Made by a program: the position numbers and the translations under genes
The notes under the pieces: generated by a model
The model's input: only the letters and a program-made list of their open reading frames with translations
What the model was told of the DNA's origin: nothing
Databases searched by the model: none
DNA from: Clostridioides difficile ATCC 9689 = DSM 1296
GTDB lineage: Bacteria; Bacillota; Clostridia; Peptostreptococcales; Peptostreptococcaceae
DNA length: 64,000 nt
NCBI RefSeq assembly: GCF_001077535.1
Contig: NZ_CP011968.1
Coordinates: 930,001 to 994,000 of the forward strand
Direction: 5' to 3'
Shown: positions 36,100 to 44,741 of the stretch, one piece after another
Layout of the letters: each line of letters starts with the position of its first letter
How positions within the stretch are numbered: the stretch's first letter is position 1

Positions 36100-36485
36100 T
36101 AAAACACCATCCTTAATGCTGCAATTATCATAATTATTCCAAAAGAAATTCTAAGAAACTTTCCAGTAACCTTATTTAGTAATTTAGCTCCTATAATACC
36201 ACCAAGAATACTTCCAACTGCAACTTTAATTGTTAAGTTAACATCATAAGTACCTTTAGATACATATAAAACAGAACTTGCTGTCGTTAAGAATATTATT
36301 ATAGAAAGAGCAGTTGCATGAGATTTATGTTCTTCTACCTTAACGATGTCATTTAATATTGGAACTAAAAGAGTACCTCCTCCAGAACCAAAAACTCCAT
36401 TTATAAATCCTGTAAAAACTCCAATTATCGTATTTTTTAAGTTAAAATCAAAGTATTTTTGCTTTAAATCATCAGTTTTTTTCAT
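36099..36485 (-). CDS. Half-size TSUP (TauE/SafE) membrane protein, first of a pair
   Basis: A 128-residue protein with the TSUP motif GVFTGFINGVFGSGGGTLLVPIL and four hydrophobic segments, homologous to but distinct from the half encoded directly downstream. I start at the ATG at 36485, preceded by AGAAGGTGAT; an in-frame ATG at 36524 has no site. The lysine-rich N-terminus suggests its start faces the cytosol, and the second half may be inserted with the opposite topology. Confidence 0.87.
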   Translation of the reverse strand: MKKTDDLKQKYFDFNLKNTIIGVFTGFINGVFGSGGGTLLVPILNDIVKVEEHKSHATALSIIIFLTTASSVLYVSKGTYDVNLTIKVAVGSILGGIIGAKLLNKVTGKFLRISFGIIMIIAALRMVF

Positions 36486-36593
36486 AAAAATCACCTTCTG
36501 AAATAGTTTTACCAAAATAGGCAAATTATATTTATATAAAATAAGATTAAATATAATCTTTCATGTTTGTTTAATTTTGCATAAAAAAAAACA

Positions 36594-36637
36594 TATTAAA
36601 ACAACATATTAATATATGGTATAATATATTAAAACAA
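36594..36637 (+). promoter_or_regulatory. nadE promoter with an 11-bp direct repeat
   Basis: A TATAAT at 36620-36625 is flanked by two exact copies of TATTAAAACAA at 36594-36604 and 36627-36637, a spacing of 33 bp, close to three helical turns. The first copy covers the -35 position. This looks like an operator pair; the regulator is not identified. Confidence 0.45.
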
Positions 36638-36663
36638 AGTAGCAAATTTGAGAGGAGATAACA

Positions 36664-37419
36664 ATGTCAAATATAAAAATACAAATAGACAAAACTGTAG
36701 AATGGCTTATAAATAAGGTTAATGAGGCAAATGCAAAAGGATTAATTGTTGGTGTATCTGGAGGAATTGATTCGGCAGTAGTTGCTAATTTAATTAAAAA
36801 GGCATTTCCAGAAAACTCTATGGGAGTTATAATGAGCATAAAAAGTAATCCTCAAGATAGAGAAGATGCACTTAAGGTTATAGAGGGATGTGATATAGAA
36901 TACCTTGATTTAGACCTTATAGAACCACAAAGTGCTATATTAGACATGGTAGTAGGAAATTTAAAAGATAAACATTTATATAGAGAAGAATATTTAAAGA
37001 TGACAGATGCAAACTTAAGAGCAAGAGTAAGAATGAGTACAATTTATACAATTGCTAACAATCTAGGATATCTGGTTGTTGGTACAGACAATGCTGCAGA
37101 AATACACACAGGATATTTTACTAAATTTGGTGATGGTGGAGTTGATATTTTACCTATTGCAAATTTAACTAAAGGAGAGGTGTATGAATGGGCAAAAGAG
37201 CTTGGTGTTCATGAAGATTTAATAAACAAAGCTCCTTCAGCAGGTCTTTGGGAAGGTCAAACAGATGAAGATGAAATGGGAACTACTTACAATATGATAG
37301 ATGCTGTATTAGAAGGTAGATTGGATGAAGTTCCTAAAAGAGACCAAGAGATAATTGAAAGACTTCATAGATTAAGTGAACACAAGAGAAAAACGCCTGC
37401 ACAACCTCCTAAGTTCTAA
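36664..37419 (+). CDS. nadE: NH3-dependent NAD+ synthetase
   Basis: Amidates nicotinate adenine dinucleotide to NAD+ using ammonia. The ATP pyrophosphatase loop GVSGGIDSAV is near residue 30, and GTDNAAEIHTGYFTKFGDGGVDILPI is the substrate-binding segment. At 251 residues there is no glutaminase domain, so ammonia is the nitrogen source. GAGAGGAG precedes the ATG. An alternate short form, compatible with clostridial NadE, is seen. Confidence 0.95.
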   Translation: MSNIKIQIDKTVEWLINKVNEANAKGLIVGVSGGIDSAVVANLIKKAFPENSMGVIMSIKSNPQDREDALKVIEGCDIEYLDLDLIEPQSAILDMVVGNLKDKHLYREEYLKMTDANLRARVRMSTIYTIANNLGYLVVGTDNAAEIHTGYFTKFGDGGVDILPIANLTKGEVYEWAKELGVHEDLINKAPSAGLWEGQTDEDEMGTTYNMIDAVLEGRLDEVPKRDQEIIERLHRLSEHKRKTPAQPPKF

Positions 37420-37501
37420 TTTACTATTTATAAGATTTGTGATAAAATTTACAAGTGATGAAAATTAGAATAATTAATTGTACGTATTAAGGAGTGGAAA
37501 T

Positions 37502-38221
37502 ATGGGACGTATAGGTAATATAATTAATAGAAAAGGTAAACAAGATGCTCAAAGAGCAAAGATATTTACTAAACATGCTAGAGCAATAGCAGTTGCAGCT
37601 AAAGAAGGTGGAGCAGACCCAGAGTACAATGCAGCGTTAAAAACAGCTATAGAAAAAGCTAAGGCAGATAATATGCCAAATGATAATATAGATAGAGCTA
37701 TCGCTAAAGGTGCTGGAGCAGGTGCTGGAGAAGACTATGAAACTATAGTTTATGAAGGATATGGACCTGGTGGAGTTGCTGTTATAGTAGAAACTTTAAC
37801 TGACAACAAAAACAGAACTGCTGGTAACGTAAGATACTATTTTGACAAAAACGGAGGAAACTTAGGAACTAGTGGATGTGTGTCTTTTATGTTTGATAAA
37901 AAAGGACAAATATTAGTTGGTTTAGGAGATGGAGTTTCAGAAGAAGAATTGATGGATGTTGCATTAGAAGCAGGAGCTGAAGATTTCATAACAGAAGAAG
38001 ATGGTTATGAAATAATAACTACACCAGAAGATTTTTCTAGTGTTCGTGATGAGTTAAAAGCTAAAGGATATGAGTTTATATCTGCTGATGTGAAGATGAT
38101 ACCTCAAACTACAACTGTATTGACTGAAGAATCTCATTTAAAAATGATGAATAAATTAGTTGATATGCTTGAAGAAGATGATGATGTTCAAGATATATAT
38201 CATAACTGGGAAGTAGAATAA
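37502..38221 (+). CDS. yebC: YebC/PmpR family protein
   Basis: A 239-residue member of the YebC/TACO1 family, historically annotated as a transcription regulator and more recently linked to translation of difficult sequences. Typical N-terminus [24 protein letters not shown], then [16 protein letters not shown] and [24 protein letters not shown] use the ATG at 37502 after AAGGAGTGG; an earlier in-frame start at 37478 would include that site. Confidence 0.95.
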   Translation: MGRIGNIINRKGKQDAQRAKIFTKHARAIAVAAKEGGADPEYNAALKTAIEKAKADNMPNDNIDRAIAKGAGAGAGEDYETIVYEGYGPGGVAVIVETLTDNKNRTAGNVRYYFDKNGGNLGTSGCVSFMFDKKGQILVGLGDGVSEEELMDVALEAGAEDFITEEDGYEIITTPEDFSSVRDELKAKGYEFISADVKMIPQTTTVLTEESHLKMMNKLVDMLEEDDDVQDIYHNWEVE

Positions 38222-38311
38222 ATAGTATAAGCATATTGAAATTTATAAGTATTTAATCAATTTTAACATGTGATAAATTTTATAGAATAAGAAACACTAA
38301 AATAGACATAC

Positions 38312-38367
38312 GCACCTCTAACCTATATTTGCATAATAATATGTAAGCATAGGTAAGGGGTGTTTTT
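38312..38367 (+). terminator. Terminator after yebC
   Basis: A long imperfect stem from GCACCTCTAACCTAT (38312) to ATAGGTAAGGGGTGT (38362) is followed by five Ts. It lies between the convergent yebC and LacI-family genes. Confidence 0.82.
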
Positions 38368-38387
38368 ATATTTATAGGTTAAGAAAT

Positions 38388-39392
38388 TTAAAGTAAATTT
38401 TGAGCTGGACTCGATTGTCTATAAATAATTGATGGGTATATAACTTGTTGCTGAATACCATTTATACGCCCAGTTACTGTATCAATAATCATCCTAAGAC
38501 TACGTTCTGCTGTCTCTTCCATTTTTAAATCTATAACTGTCAAAGGAGGAATACTTCTTGCCATTAGTCGTGAAGGTCCATTACTTGCTGCAAATATTTG
38601 AATATCCTCTCCAATTACAATTCCCGATTCATGAAATGCATTCATCATACCAAGAGCTACCACATCATGATTACAAAAAATTACTTTTTTTAGTGAATTT
38701 TTTGCAAGCATTTTTTGAGCAATATCATATCCACTATCTATTTTATTAGAACAATAATATATAGAATCTGATAGATGTATTCCATGTTCTTTACATGTTT
38801 TTAAAAAAGATTTACCCCTTAAAGTCATACATGTAAAGGAAGTTGGGTTGAATACAACAGCAATATCATTTTTACCATTTTGAATAGCATGTAAAGCTGC
38901 TATACGACCAGTTTCCTCATTATCAATAGATACACTTGAAAAACCAGGTATTTCACGATTTACAACAACTACAGGAATTTTAGGTTTATTTTTTACTAGA
39001 TATTCTATATCATCAGCATTGATACCTGTTAAAACAATTCCATCATAATAATTATTTGCAAAAAAGTATTCATCATCACATAGATGACCAACTTTGTAAG
39101 GTCGTATGATGATATTTATGTTTAAATGTTCTAAAGAAATTATGTGGTTTATTGCTTGAAGTATATTGGTTGATGCCAACTCAAATCCCTCATCCTGCCA
39201 ATAAAAAGCTATTTTAATATTATTATGTTTAATAGGAGTAGAGCGTTTATATCCAAGCTTATCAGCTGAATTTAATATAAGCTCTTGTGTATGTAGCGGA
39301 ATCCTGCGTTCATTTCCTTTACCACTTAAGACGTACGAGACAGTTGCTGAAGAAAGACCACAGTCTTTTGCAATATCTTTGATTGTTGCCAT
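38388..39392 (-). CDS. LacI-family regulator divergent from HMG-CoA lyase-like operon
   Basis: Helix-turn-helix and hinge (TIKDIAKDCGLSSATVSYVLSGKGNERRIPL) followed by a sugar-binding-type sensor domain ending in PPLTVIDLKMEETAERSLRMI. Length is 334 residues. The ATG at 39392 is preceded by AAGGAGGAT. It is transcribed away from the lyase/transporter/CoA-transferase operon, with GCTTAAAT-type repeats near both promoters, so it very probably represses that operon and itself. The ligand is unknown and may be an organic acid or its CoA ester in place of a sugar. Confidence 0.9.
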   Translation of the reverse strand: MATIKDIAKDCGLSSATVSYVLSGKGNERRIPLHTQELILNSADKLGYKRSTPIKHNNIKIAFYWQDEGFELASTNILQAINHIISLEHLNINIIIRPYKVGHLCDDEYFFANNYYDGIVLTGINADDIEYLVKNKPKIPVVVVNREIPGFSSVSIDNEETGRIAALHAIQNGKNDIAVVFNPTSFTCMTLRGKSFLKTCKEHGIHLSDSIYYCSNKIDSGYDIAQKMLAKNSLKKVIFCNHDVVALGMMNAFHESGIVIGEDIQIFAASNGPSRLMARSIPPLTVIDLKMEETAERSLRMIIDTVTGRINGIQQQVIYPSIIYRQSSPAQNLL

Positions 39393-39413
39393 GATAAAAT
39401 CCTCCTTAAATAG

Positions 39414-39610
39414 TTGCTTAAATTTGCTTATACCAATAATCTTAACATATATTCAACTAAAGAACAATATTCTACAAGGTGCATATTTTACAGGATTAGA
39501 ATAAATAAATTAAAAAAAAACTTCTTACTTATGTTGACATAATTTAGTTTATAGGATTATAATATGCTTAAATAAGCTTATGATTAACTTAAATTAAGCA
39601 AAGTTAAGCA
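39414..39610. promoter_or_regulatory. Divergent control region with LacI-type operators and promoter
   Basis: The rightward promoter has TTGACA at 39534-39539 and TATAAT at 39558-39563 with an 18-base spacer. Immediately downstream are GCTTA-AA-TAAGC (39566-39577), CTTAA-A-TTAAG (39588-39598) and GTTAAGCA (39603-39610). A related TTGCTTAAATTTGCTTATA lies at 39414-39432 in the leader of the LacI gene. The repeats overlap the start points of both transcripts, suggesting repression. Confidence 0.7.
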
Positions 39611-39658
39611 GGAACATGCAATGCTAGCTTGCAATGTGACTGTAAAGGGGGAAAAGGT

Positions 39659-40555
39659 ATGAGTAAGGTAAATATATTTGAAGTTGGTCCTAGAGATGGA
39701 TTTCAAAACCTGAAAGAGTTTTTAGAAACTGATAAAAAGCTTAAGATTATTGATGGTCTTATTGCTTCAGGGATTAAACAACTTGAAATTAGTTCATTTG
39801 TAAGCCCAAAAGCAATACCTCAGATGAAAGATGCAAAAGAAGTAGCAACTTATTGTGTAGAAAAATATCCTGATGTGAAACTTTATGCATTAGTTCCAAA
39901 TTTATACGGTGCTAAAGTTGCATGGGAGTGTGGTATAAGAGATATATCCTATGTTATATCTTTGAGTGAAACTCATAATAAAAAAAATATAAATCGTACC
40001 CATGAAGAGTCTATTGATGAGCTTAAAAAAATAATGAATACTTATCCAGACATGAATATATGTATTGGAATGGCTACTGTATTTGGATGTCCTTTTGAAG
40101 GTTTACCAAAAATTGAAGATGCCATAAGATTTGCTAAACGCCTTTGGGAAAACGGTATCAGGGAGATAAATCTAGCAGATACAATAGGGATTGCTGACCC
40201 TAAGCAAGTAAGAGAAACTATTAGTGCATTAGTTGAAGCTTTACCAGAGTGCAGATGGCAAGTACATATTCATGATACTAGAAATATGGGAATGGTTAAT
40301 ACTCTTGTGGCTATTGAATCTGGAATTACTACTGTTCAGTCTACACTTGGAGGATTAGGAGGATGCCCATTTGCTCCTGGAGCATCTGGCAATACTGCAA
40401 CTGAAGATTTAGTATATATGCTTGAACGTATGGGGTATGATACAGGAGTTGATTTTGTTAAACTTCTTGAATTATCAAAGTATCAGAAGAGTTTTGTAAA
40501 TGGAGTATATAGTGGTCATCATATAAATATAAAGTCTGATAGTTGTAATTGTTAG
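39659..40555 (+). CDS. Hydroxymethylglutaryl-CoA lyase-like enzyme
   Basis: Divalent-metal TIM-barrel lyase that cleaves HMG-CoA to acetoacetate and acetyl-CoA, or a close analogue. GPRDGFQN (catalytic Arg-Asp), the metal His pair in HIHDTRNMG and GLGGCPFAPGASGNTATED with the reactive Cys are all present. The 298-residue length suits the family. I use the ATG at 39659 after AAAGGGGGAAAAGG; the upstream ATG at 39629 has no site. Neighbours are a dicarboxylate carrier and a CoA-transferase, which would import and activate the substrate. Confidence 0.88.
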   Translation: MSKVNIFEVGPRDGFQNLKEFLETDKKLKIIDGLIASGIKQLEISSFVSPKAIPQMKDAKEVATYCVEKYPDVKLYALVPNLYGAKVAWECGIRDISYVISLSETHNKKNINRTHEESIDELKKIMNTYPDMNICIGMATVFGCPFEGLPKIEDAIRFAKRLWENGIREINLADTIGIADPKQVRETISALVEALPECRWQVHIHDTRNMGMVNTLVAIESGITTVQSTLGGLGGCPFAPGASGNTATEDLVYMLERMGYDTGVDFVKLLELSKYQKSFVNGVYSGHHINIKSDSCNC

Positions 40556-40570
40556 TTCTATTGATTAATC

Positions 40571-40604
40571 GATTAAAAAAATATGTTGATTAAAAAAATA
40601 TGCT
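40571..40604 (+). repeat. Two 17-bp tandem copies between lyase and carrier genes
   Basis: GATTAAAAAAATATGTT (40571-40587) is followed directly by GATTAAAAAAATATGCT (40588-40604). No coding or hairpin role is apparent. Confidence 0.75.
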
Positions 40605-40692
40605 GATTGGTAAAATAGATTTATTGATAAAAAATATAAATTATAAAATACATTATCTAATAAAACAAATAAAAAAATTGAGGGGGATTAGT

Positions 40693-41955
40693 ATGGATAT
40701 TATAGCTTTACTTTTATTTTTAGGAGTTATTATTATTGCATTTGTACGTAAGAATAATGCAGGTATTTTGGCTCTAGCTATTGGTGTCATAGCTGTTAGA
40801 ATTTTTGGAATGGATGATAAAGAACTTTATGGAGCTATAAGCAACTCAATGTTTACTACACTTGTTGGTATAACACTACTCTTTGCAATAGTGAACTCAA
40901 CAGGAGCATTAAAGCTTGTTGCAGAAAAAATTGTAGCTGCTTCTGGTAAACGTGTTTGGCTTATACCTATAGCAGTTTTTATAGCAGGATTTGTTGTTGC
41001 TGGTGTTGGACCTGGGGCAATTCCAGCACTTGCAATTATCCCAGCAATGGCTGTTCCTGTAGCCATAACAGTTGGTTATAATCCTGTAATGCTTGCACTT
41101 ATAGGTGAATGTGGATTAATGGCAGGTCGTATGACTCCTATTACTCCAGAAGGTCAAATTATAACAACCGTTGCAGAAGGGGTTGGAATTGAAAATGTTA
41201 TGCCTACTATCTTAGCCTGTCAAACTCTTTCTACAATTGTATTTTCAATAGTATTGTTTATAATTTTCAAAGGATATAAACTTAAAAAACCTATAAATGT
41301 TATAGATAGTAAGCAAATAGAAAAATTCAATATAAAGCAGATAATTTCTCTAATAAGCATAGTAGTTATGATTGCTTTTATCATAATTTTTGATATGAAT
41401 GTTGGGCTTGCAGCTTTTGCAGTTTCAGCTGTACTTATTTTTTTCAATATTGCTGATGAAGGAGAATGTATCAAATCAATTCCATGGAGCACGATAGTAA
41501 TGGTTCTTGGAGTAGGTGCAATGATGACAATCGTAGATGCAGCAGGAGGTATTGACTTGATGAGTAATGCATTATCATCACTGATGAATAGTAAAACAGC
41601 TACTCCAATTATGAGTATTTCAGCAGGACTTATGTCTATGGTTAGTTCTGCTTTAGCAGTAGTTTATCCAACTATGATGCCTATGTGTGTTGATATAGCT
41701 AAGGCAGTTGGAGGAGTAGACCCACTAGCACTTATTGCTGCAGTTGGTGTTGGAGGTTCTCTTGCTGGTGTAAGCCCACTTTCTACTGGTGGGGCATTGA
41801 TTTTAGCAGCTATGGGTTCAAGTAAGAAAGACTTTAATAAGGAAGAACAAAATAAGGTTTTTGTACAGCTTTTCATTATGAGTGCAGTTGGCTTATTGGT
41901 TATTGCAGTAGTATCAATATTATCATTTAATGCAATAACACATTTAATGAACTAA
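40693..41955 (+). CDS. MatC-like dicarboxylate carrier (SLC13/ion transporter superfamily)
   Basis: A 420-residue membrane protein with about eleven hydrophobic segments. The N-terminal half (FLGVIIIAFVRKNNAGILALAIG and GITLLFAIVNSTGALKLVAEKIV) resembles the MatC dicarboxylate carrier N-terminus; GAIPALAIIPAMAVPVAI and GVSPLSTGGALILAAM are typical transporter re-entrant loops. I use the ATG at 40693 after GAGGGGGAT; an ATG at 40600 has no site. In this operon it would import the organic acid used by the CoA-transferase and lyase. Confidence 0.82.
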   Translation: MDIIALLLFLGVIIIAFVRKNNAGILALAIGVIAVRIFGMDDKELYGAISNSMFTTLVGITLLFAIVNSTGALKLVAEKIVAASGKRVWLIPIAVFIAGFVVAGVGPGAIPALAIIPAMAVPVAITVGYNPVMLALIGECGLMAGRMTPITPEGQIITTVAEGVGIENVMPTILACQTLSTIVFSIVLFIIFKGYKLKKPINVIDSKQIEKFNIKQIISLISIVVMIAFIIIFDMNVGLAAFAVSAVLIFFNIADEGECIKSIPWSTIVMVLGVGAMMTIVDAAGGIDLMSNALSSLMNSKTATPIMSISAGLMSMVSSALAVVYPTMMPMCVDIAKAVGGVDPLALIAAVGVGGSLAGVSPLSTGGALILAAMGSSKKDFNKEEQNKVFVQLFIMSAVGLLVIAVVSILSFNAITHLMN

Positions 41956-42030
41956 TTAGAATAACTGAAAATAAATCATTAAATTTAACTTTTAATATTA
42001 ATCAATATAATATAATTTGGAGGGGAAGTT

Positions 42031-43224
42031 ATGAAAAAAGGAGCATTAAGCAATATAAAGGTACTTGACCTTACAAGAGTTCTTGCAGGTCCATATTGTA
42101 CAATGATGTTGGCGGATTTTGGAGCTGATGTTATAAAAATAGAGATGCCAAGAAAAGGTGATGATACAAGAGGTTTTGGACCTTTTGTAAATGGAGAGAG
42201 TTTATACTATGCAAATATAAATAGAAATAAAAAAGGTATCACTCTAAACCTTAAATCAGAAGAAGGAAAAAATATATTTTTAGAAATGGTAAAACATGCT
42301 GATGTTGTAGTAGAAAATTACAGACCAGGTGTAATGGAAAAGTTAGGTCTGGGTTATGATGAGTTGGCTAAAGTTAACAATCAAATAATTTATGGAGCTG
42401 TATCAGGATTTGGATGTTATGGACCATATTCAGAACGTCCAGGTTATGATATTATTGCACAGGCAATGGGTGGTCTTATGAGTATAACAGGGCAAGAAGG
42501 AGGAGAACCAACGAGAGTTGGTAATGCTATGGGTGATGTACTAGGTGGAATGAATTTAACTATTGGTATACTCACAGCACTCAACGCTAGAAAAATAATA
42601 GGAAAAGGACAAAGAGTAGATGTTTCCCTCGTTGATTCTGTTGTATCGTCTCTCGAAACTGGTATACAGAGATACTTTGATTCAGGACAACCTGAACTTA
42701 TGGGTAATAGATATGCTTCAGCCTATCCTTATGACTCTTTTAAGGCAAGTGATGGAAGTTTTGTAATAGGCTGTGGTAATGACAAACTTTTTGAAAAGTT
42801 ATGTAAAAAAGTTCTTTTTAGAGAAGACCTTTTAATAGATGAGAGATTTAAAACAAATCTTAATCGTTGTGAACATTACAAGGCTCTTAAACCAGAAATA
42901 GAAAAATGGTCTGTTAAGCATACAATAAAAGAAGCAGTTGACTTAATATCAGAGGCTGGAGTTCCTGCTGCTCCTATCTATAATCTTGATTGTGTTACAA
43001 CAGATGAACATATAGCAAAAGCAAGAGAAATGATTGTAGATATTAGTCATCCTATTATAGGAAATATGAAAGTCAATGGAAATCCAGTTAAGTTGATGAC
43101 AACAAAAGCTAAAATTGATATGCCAGCACCATCTCTAGGGGAAAGTAACGAGGAGATTTATAATGGTTGGCTTGGTTTTGATAGTGATAAAATAAAAGAT
43201 TTAAAAGAAAATGGAGTTATTTGA
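42031..43224 (+). CDS. Class III CoA-transferase (CaiB/BaiF family)
   Basis: Transfers CoA between carboxylic acids through an aspartyl anhydride. The N-terminus IKVLDLTRVLAGPYCTMMLADFGADVIKIE and the NRNKKGITLNLKSEEG motif are diagnostic. The catalytic Asp is in GNAMGDVLGG, and QRVDVSLVDS follows. Length is 397 residues. GGAGGGG precedes the ATG. As third gene of the LacI-controlled operon it probably charges the acid imported by the MatC-like carrier for cleavage by the lyase. Confidence 0.92.
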   Translation: MKKGALSNIKVLDLTRVLAGPYCTMMLADFGADVIKIEMPRKGDDTRGFGPFVNGESLYYANINRNKKGITLNLKSEEGKNIFLEMVKHADVVVENYRPGVMEKLGLGYDELAKVNNQIIYGAVSGFGCYGPYSERPGYDIIAQAMGGLMSITGQEGGEPTRVGNAMGDVLGGMNLTIGILTALNARKIIGKGQRVDVSLVDSVVSSLETGIQRYFDSGQPELMGNRYASAYPYDSFKASDGSFVIGCGNDKLFEKLCKKVLFREDLLIDERFKTNLNRCEHYKALKPEIEKWSVKHTIKEAVDLISEAGVPAAPIYNLDCVTTDEHIAKAREMIVDISHPIIGNMKVNGNPVKLMTTKAKIDMPAPSLGESNEEIYNGWLGFDSDKIKDLKENGVI

Positions 43225-43344
43225 TTAAAAAATAGCTAAACACACTTGTGACTTTAGTCATGGGAGGTTCAGTTAGAATAATATCAAAAAATATTAAATC
43301 AATACTGTAAATCAAATATAGAATTGTCAGAAGCATTTAAGATG

Positions 43345-43390
43345 GGAAAAGCTACTTAGACATTGAGTCTTTGTGGCTTTTCCTATTTTC
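43345..43390 (+). terminator. Terminator of the first CoA-transferase operon
   Basis: GGAAAAGCTAC (43345-43355) pairs with GTGGCTTTTCC (43373-43383) through one G-T wobble, followed by a modest T-rich tail. The rest of 43225-43544 is AT-rich with no other feature seen. Confidence 0.75.
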
Positions 43391-43544
43391 ATTAAGAATT
43401 TTATATTATCAGAATAGATATGTACTAAACTAAAGTATTAACAATTTAAATTAATAGAAAATAAACTACCTAATTATGTTGAATAAAGACTACTTTAGTG
43501 AAAATAAACTTATAGAGATGCTATTTAAATTATTTTAATGGAAA

Positions 43545-43611
43545 TATCAAAAATGAGACTGCATTCTCAAAAATGAGACTGCGTTTTTTAAGTATTTTCT
43601 CGAAAATGAGA
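43545..43611 (+). promoter_or_regulatory. Three enhancer-type palindromes upstream of a sigma-54 promoter
   Basis: TATCA-AAAA-TGAGA (43545-43558), TCTCA-AAAA-TGAGA (43565-43578, perfect) and TCTCG-AAAA-TGAGA (43598-43611). Starts are spaced 20 and 33 bp apart, near two and three helical turns. They lie about 185-245 bp before the -12 element of the sigma-54 promoter, the usual distance for an enhancer-binding protein. I infer they bind the regulator encoded at 50570. Confidence 0.75.
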
Positions 43612-43780
43612 CAAAAATATTGTTTTATGGGTTTTATTGAAGAAAAATTCTTCTGTGAATTACAATTTAATCAATTTTAAAGTTGAAAATTATTAAAAAT
43701 TTAGTGAAATTTATGTATATTTCGTTTATTTTATTAAAAATAACAATTTTTTACTAAAAATAAAGAACTTCAATGGTGAT

Positions 43781-43796
43781 TGGCATAGTACTTGCT
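43781..43796 (+). promoter_or_regulatory. Sigma-54 (-24/-12) promoter of the cai-like operon
   Basis: TGGCAT-N5-TTGCT, with GG at 43782-43783 and GC at 43794-43795, exactly 12 bases apart as sigma-54 requires. It departs from the consensus TGGCAC-N5-TTGCW at a single base. It lies about 57 bases before the crotonase start. A sigma-54 activator is encoded at the end of the same gene block. Confidence 0.88.
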
Positions 43797-43852
43797 ATTT
43801 TATATTAACAAGAAATGTAGAAAAAATAACAATGTATAATGGGGGGAATATG

Positions 43853-44647
43853 ATGGAATCTGTAATGGAAAATTTGAACAATCTTAAGGTGGAGCTTAAG
43901 GACAAAGTCTGTGTTATTACTATAAATAGACCTAAAGCTTTAAATGCTCTTAATAGTGACACTCTTAGGGAACTATCACAAGTTATTGATGTAGTATCAG
44001 AAAATGAGGCAATATTAGGAGTTATTATTACTGGAGAAGGTAAAGTTTTTGTAGCTGGTGCTGATATACGCCAGATGCAAAACTATAAAAGTGAGGAAGG
44101 CAGAAAATATGCAGGTTATGCTCAGGGAATTTTTGATAAAATTGAAGCTCTGGAGAAAACAGTAATAGCAGCAGTTAATGGATATGCATTAGGTGGTGGA
44201 TGTGAACTTGCTATGAGTTGTGATATTAGAATTGCATCAGAAAAGGCTATATTTGGACAACCTGAAGTTAATTTAGGAGTTATTCCATGTTTTGGTGGAA
44301 CTCAAAGATTATCAAGACTTGTTGGAACTGGAATAGCTAAAGAGTTAATTTTTACGGGGAGACAAGTAAATGCAGAAGAAGCTAAATCTATTGGGCTTAT
44401 TAATAAAGTGGTTCCAAGTGATTTACTTTTAGAAGAGTCTATGAAGATGATGAACCAAATAGTTGAAAAAGCGCCAATAGCAATAAGATATGCAAAAGTT
44501 GTTATTAACAAAGGGATAGATATGGATTTAAAGAATGCTCTTGAACTAGAGAAAGATATTGCAGGTTTAACTTTTGCTACAAGAGATAAGCAAGAAGGAA
44601 TGAATGCATTTATAGAAAAGAGAAAGCCAGTTTTTGAAAATAAGTAG
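43853..44647 (+). CDS. Enoyl-CoA hydratase (crotonase family)
   Basis: Reversible hydration of 2-enoyl-CoA. The oxyanion-hole and active-site segments are intact: VAGADIRQMQ, ALGGGCELAMSCD with the first catalytic Glu, and FGQPEVNLGVIPCFGGTQRL with the second, so it should be a true hydratase or dehydratase. Of the ATGs at 43832, 43850 and 43853, the last has the best spacing from GGGGGGA and gives 264 residues. It is the first gene after the sigma-54 promoter. In a carnitine-like pathway it would be the CaiD equivalent. Confidence 0.92.
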   Translation: MESVMENLNNLKVELKDKVCVITINRPKALNALNSDTLRELSQVIDVVSENEAILGVIITGEGKVFVAGADIRQMQNYKSEEGRKYAGYAQGIFDKIEALEKTVIAAVNGYALGGGCELAMSCDIRIASEKAIFGQPEVNLGVIPCFGGTQRLSRLVGTGIAKELIFTGRQVNAEEAKSIGLINKVVPSDLLLEESMKMMNQIVEKAPIAIRYAKVVINKGIDMDLKNALELEKDIAGLTFATRDKQEGMNAFIEKRKPVFENK

Positions 44648-44741
44648 CTATTATAACTAAAATTGGAACAATGTAGAATATATTCAAAATCTAAATTTCG
44701 TGAAAAAATACATATAGTTTAATTTTAAAAGGAGTTAATTT

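Noticed and set aside
43545-43595. TCTCAAAAATGAGA repeats read as a terminator because of a following T-run
   Set aside because: The stems are only 5 bp, occur three times with helical spacing, and a proper terminator already lies at 43345-43390. Enhancer sites explain them better.
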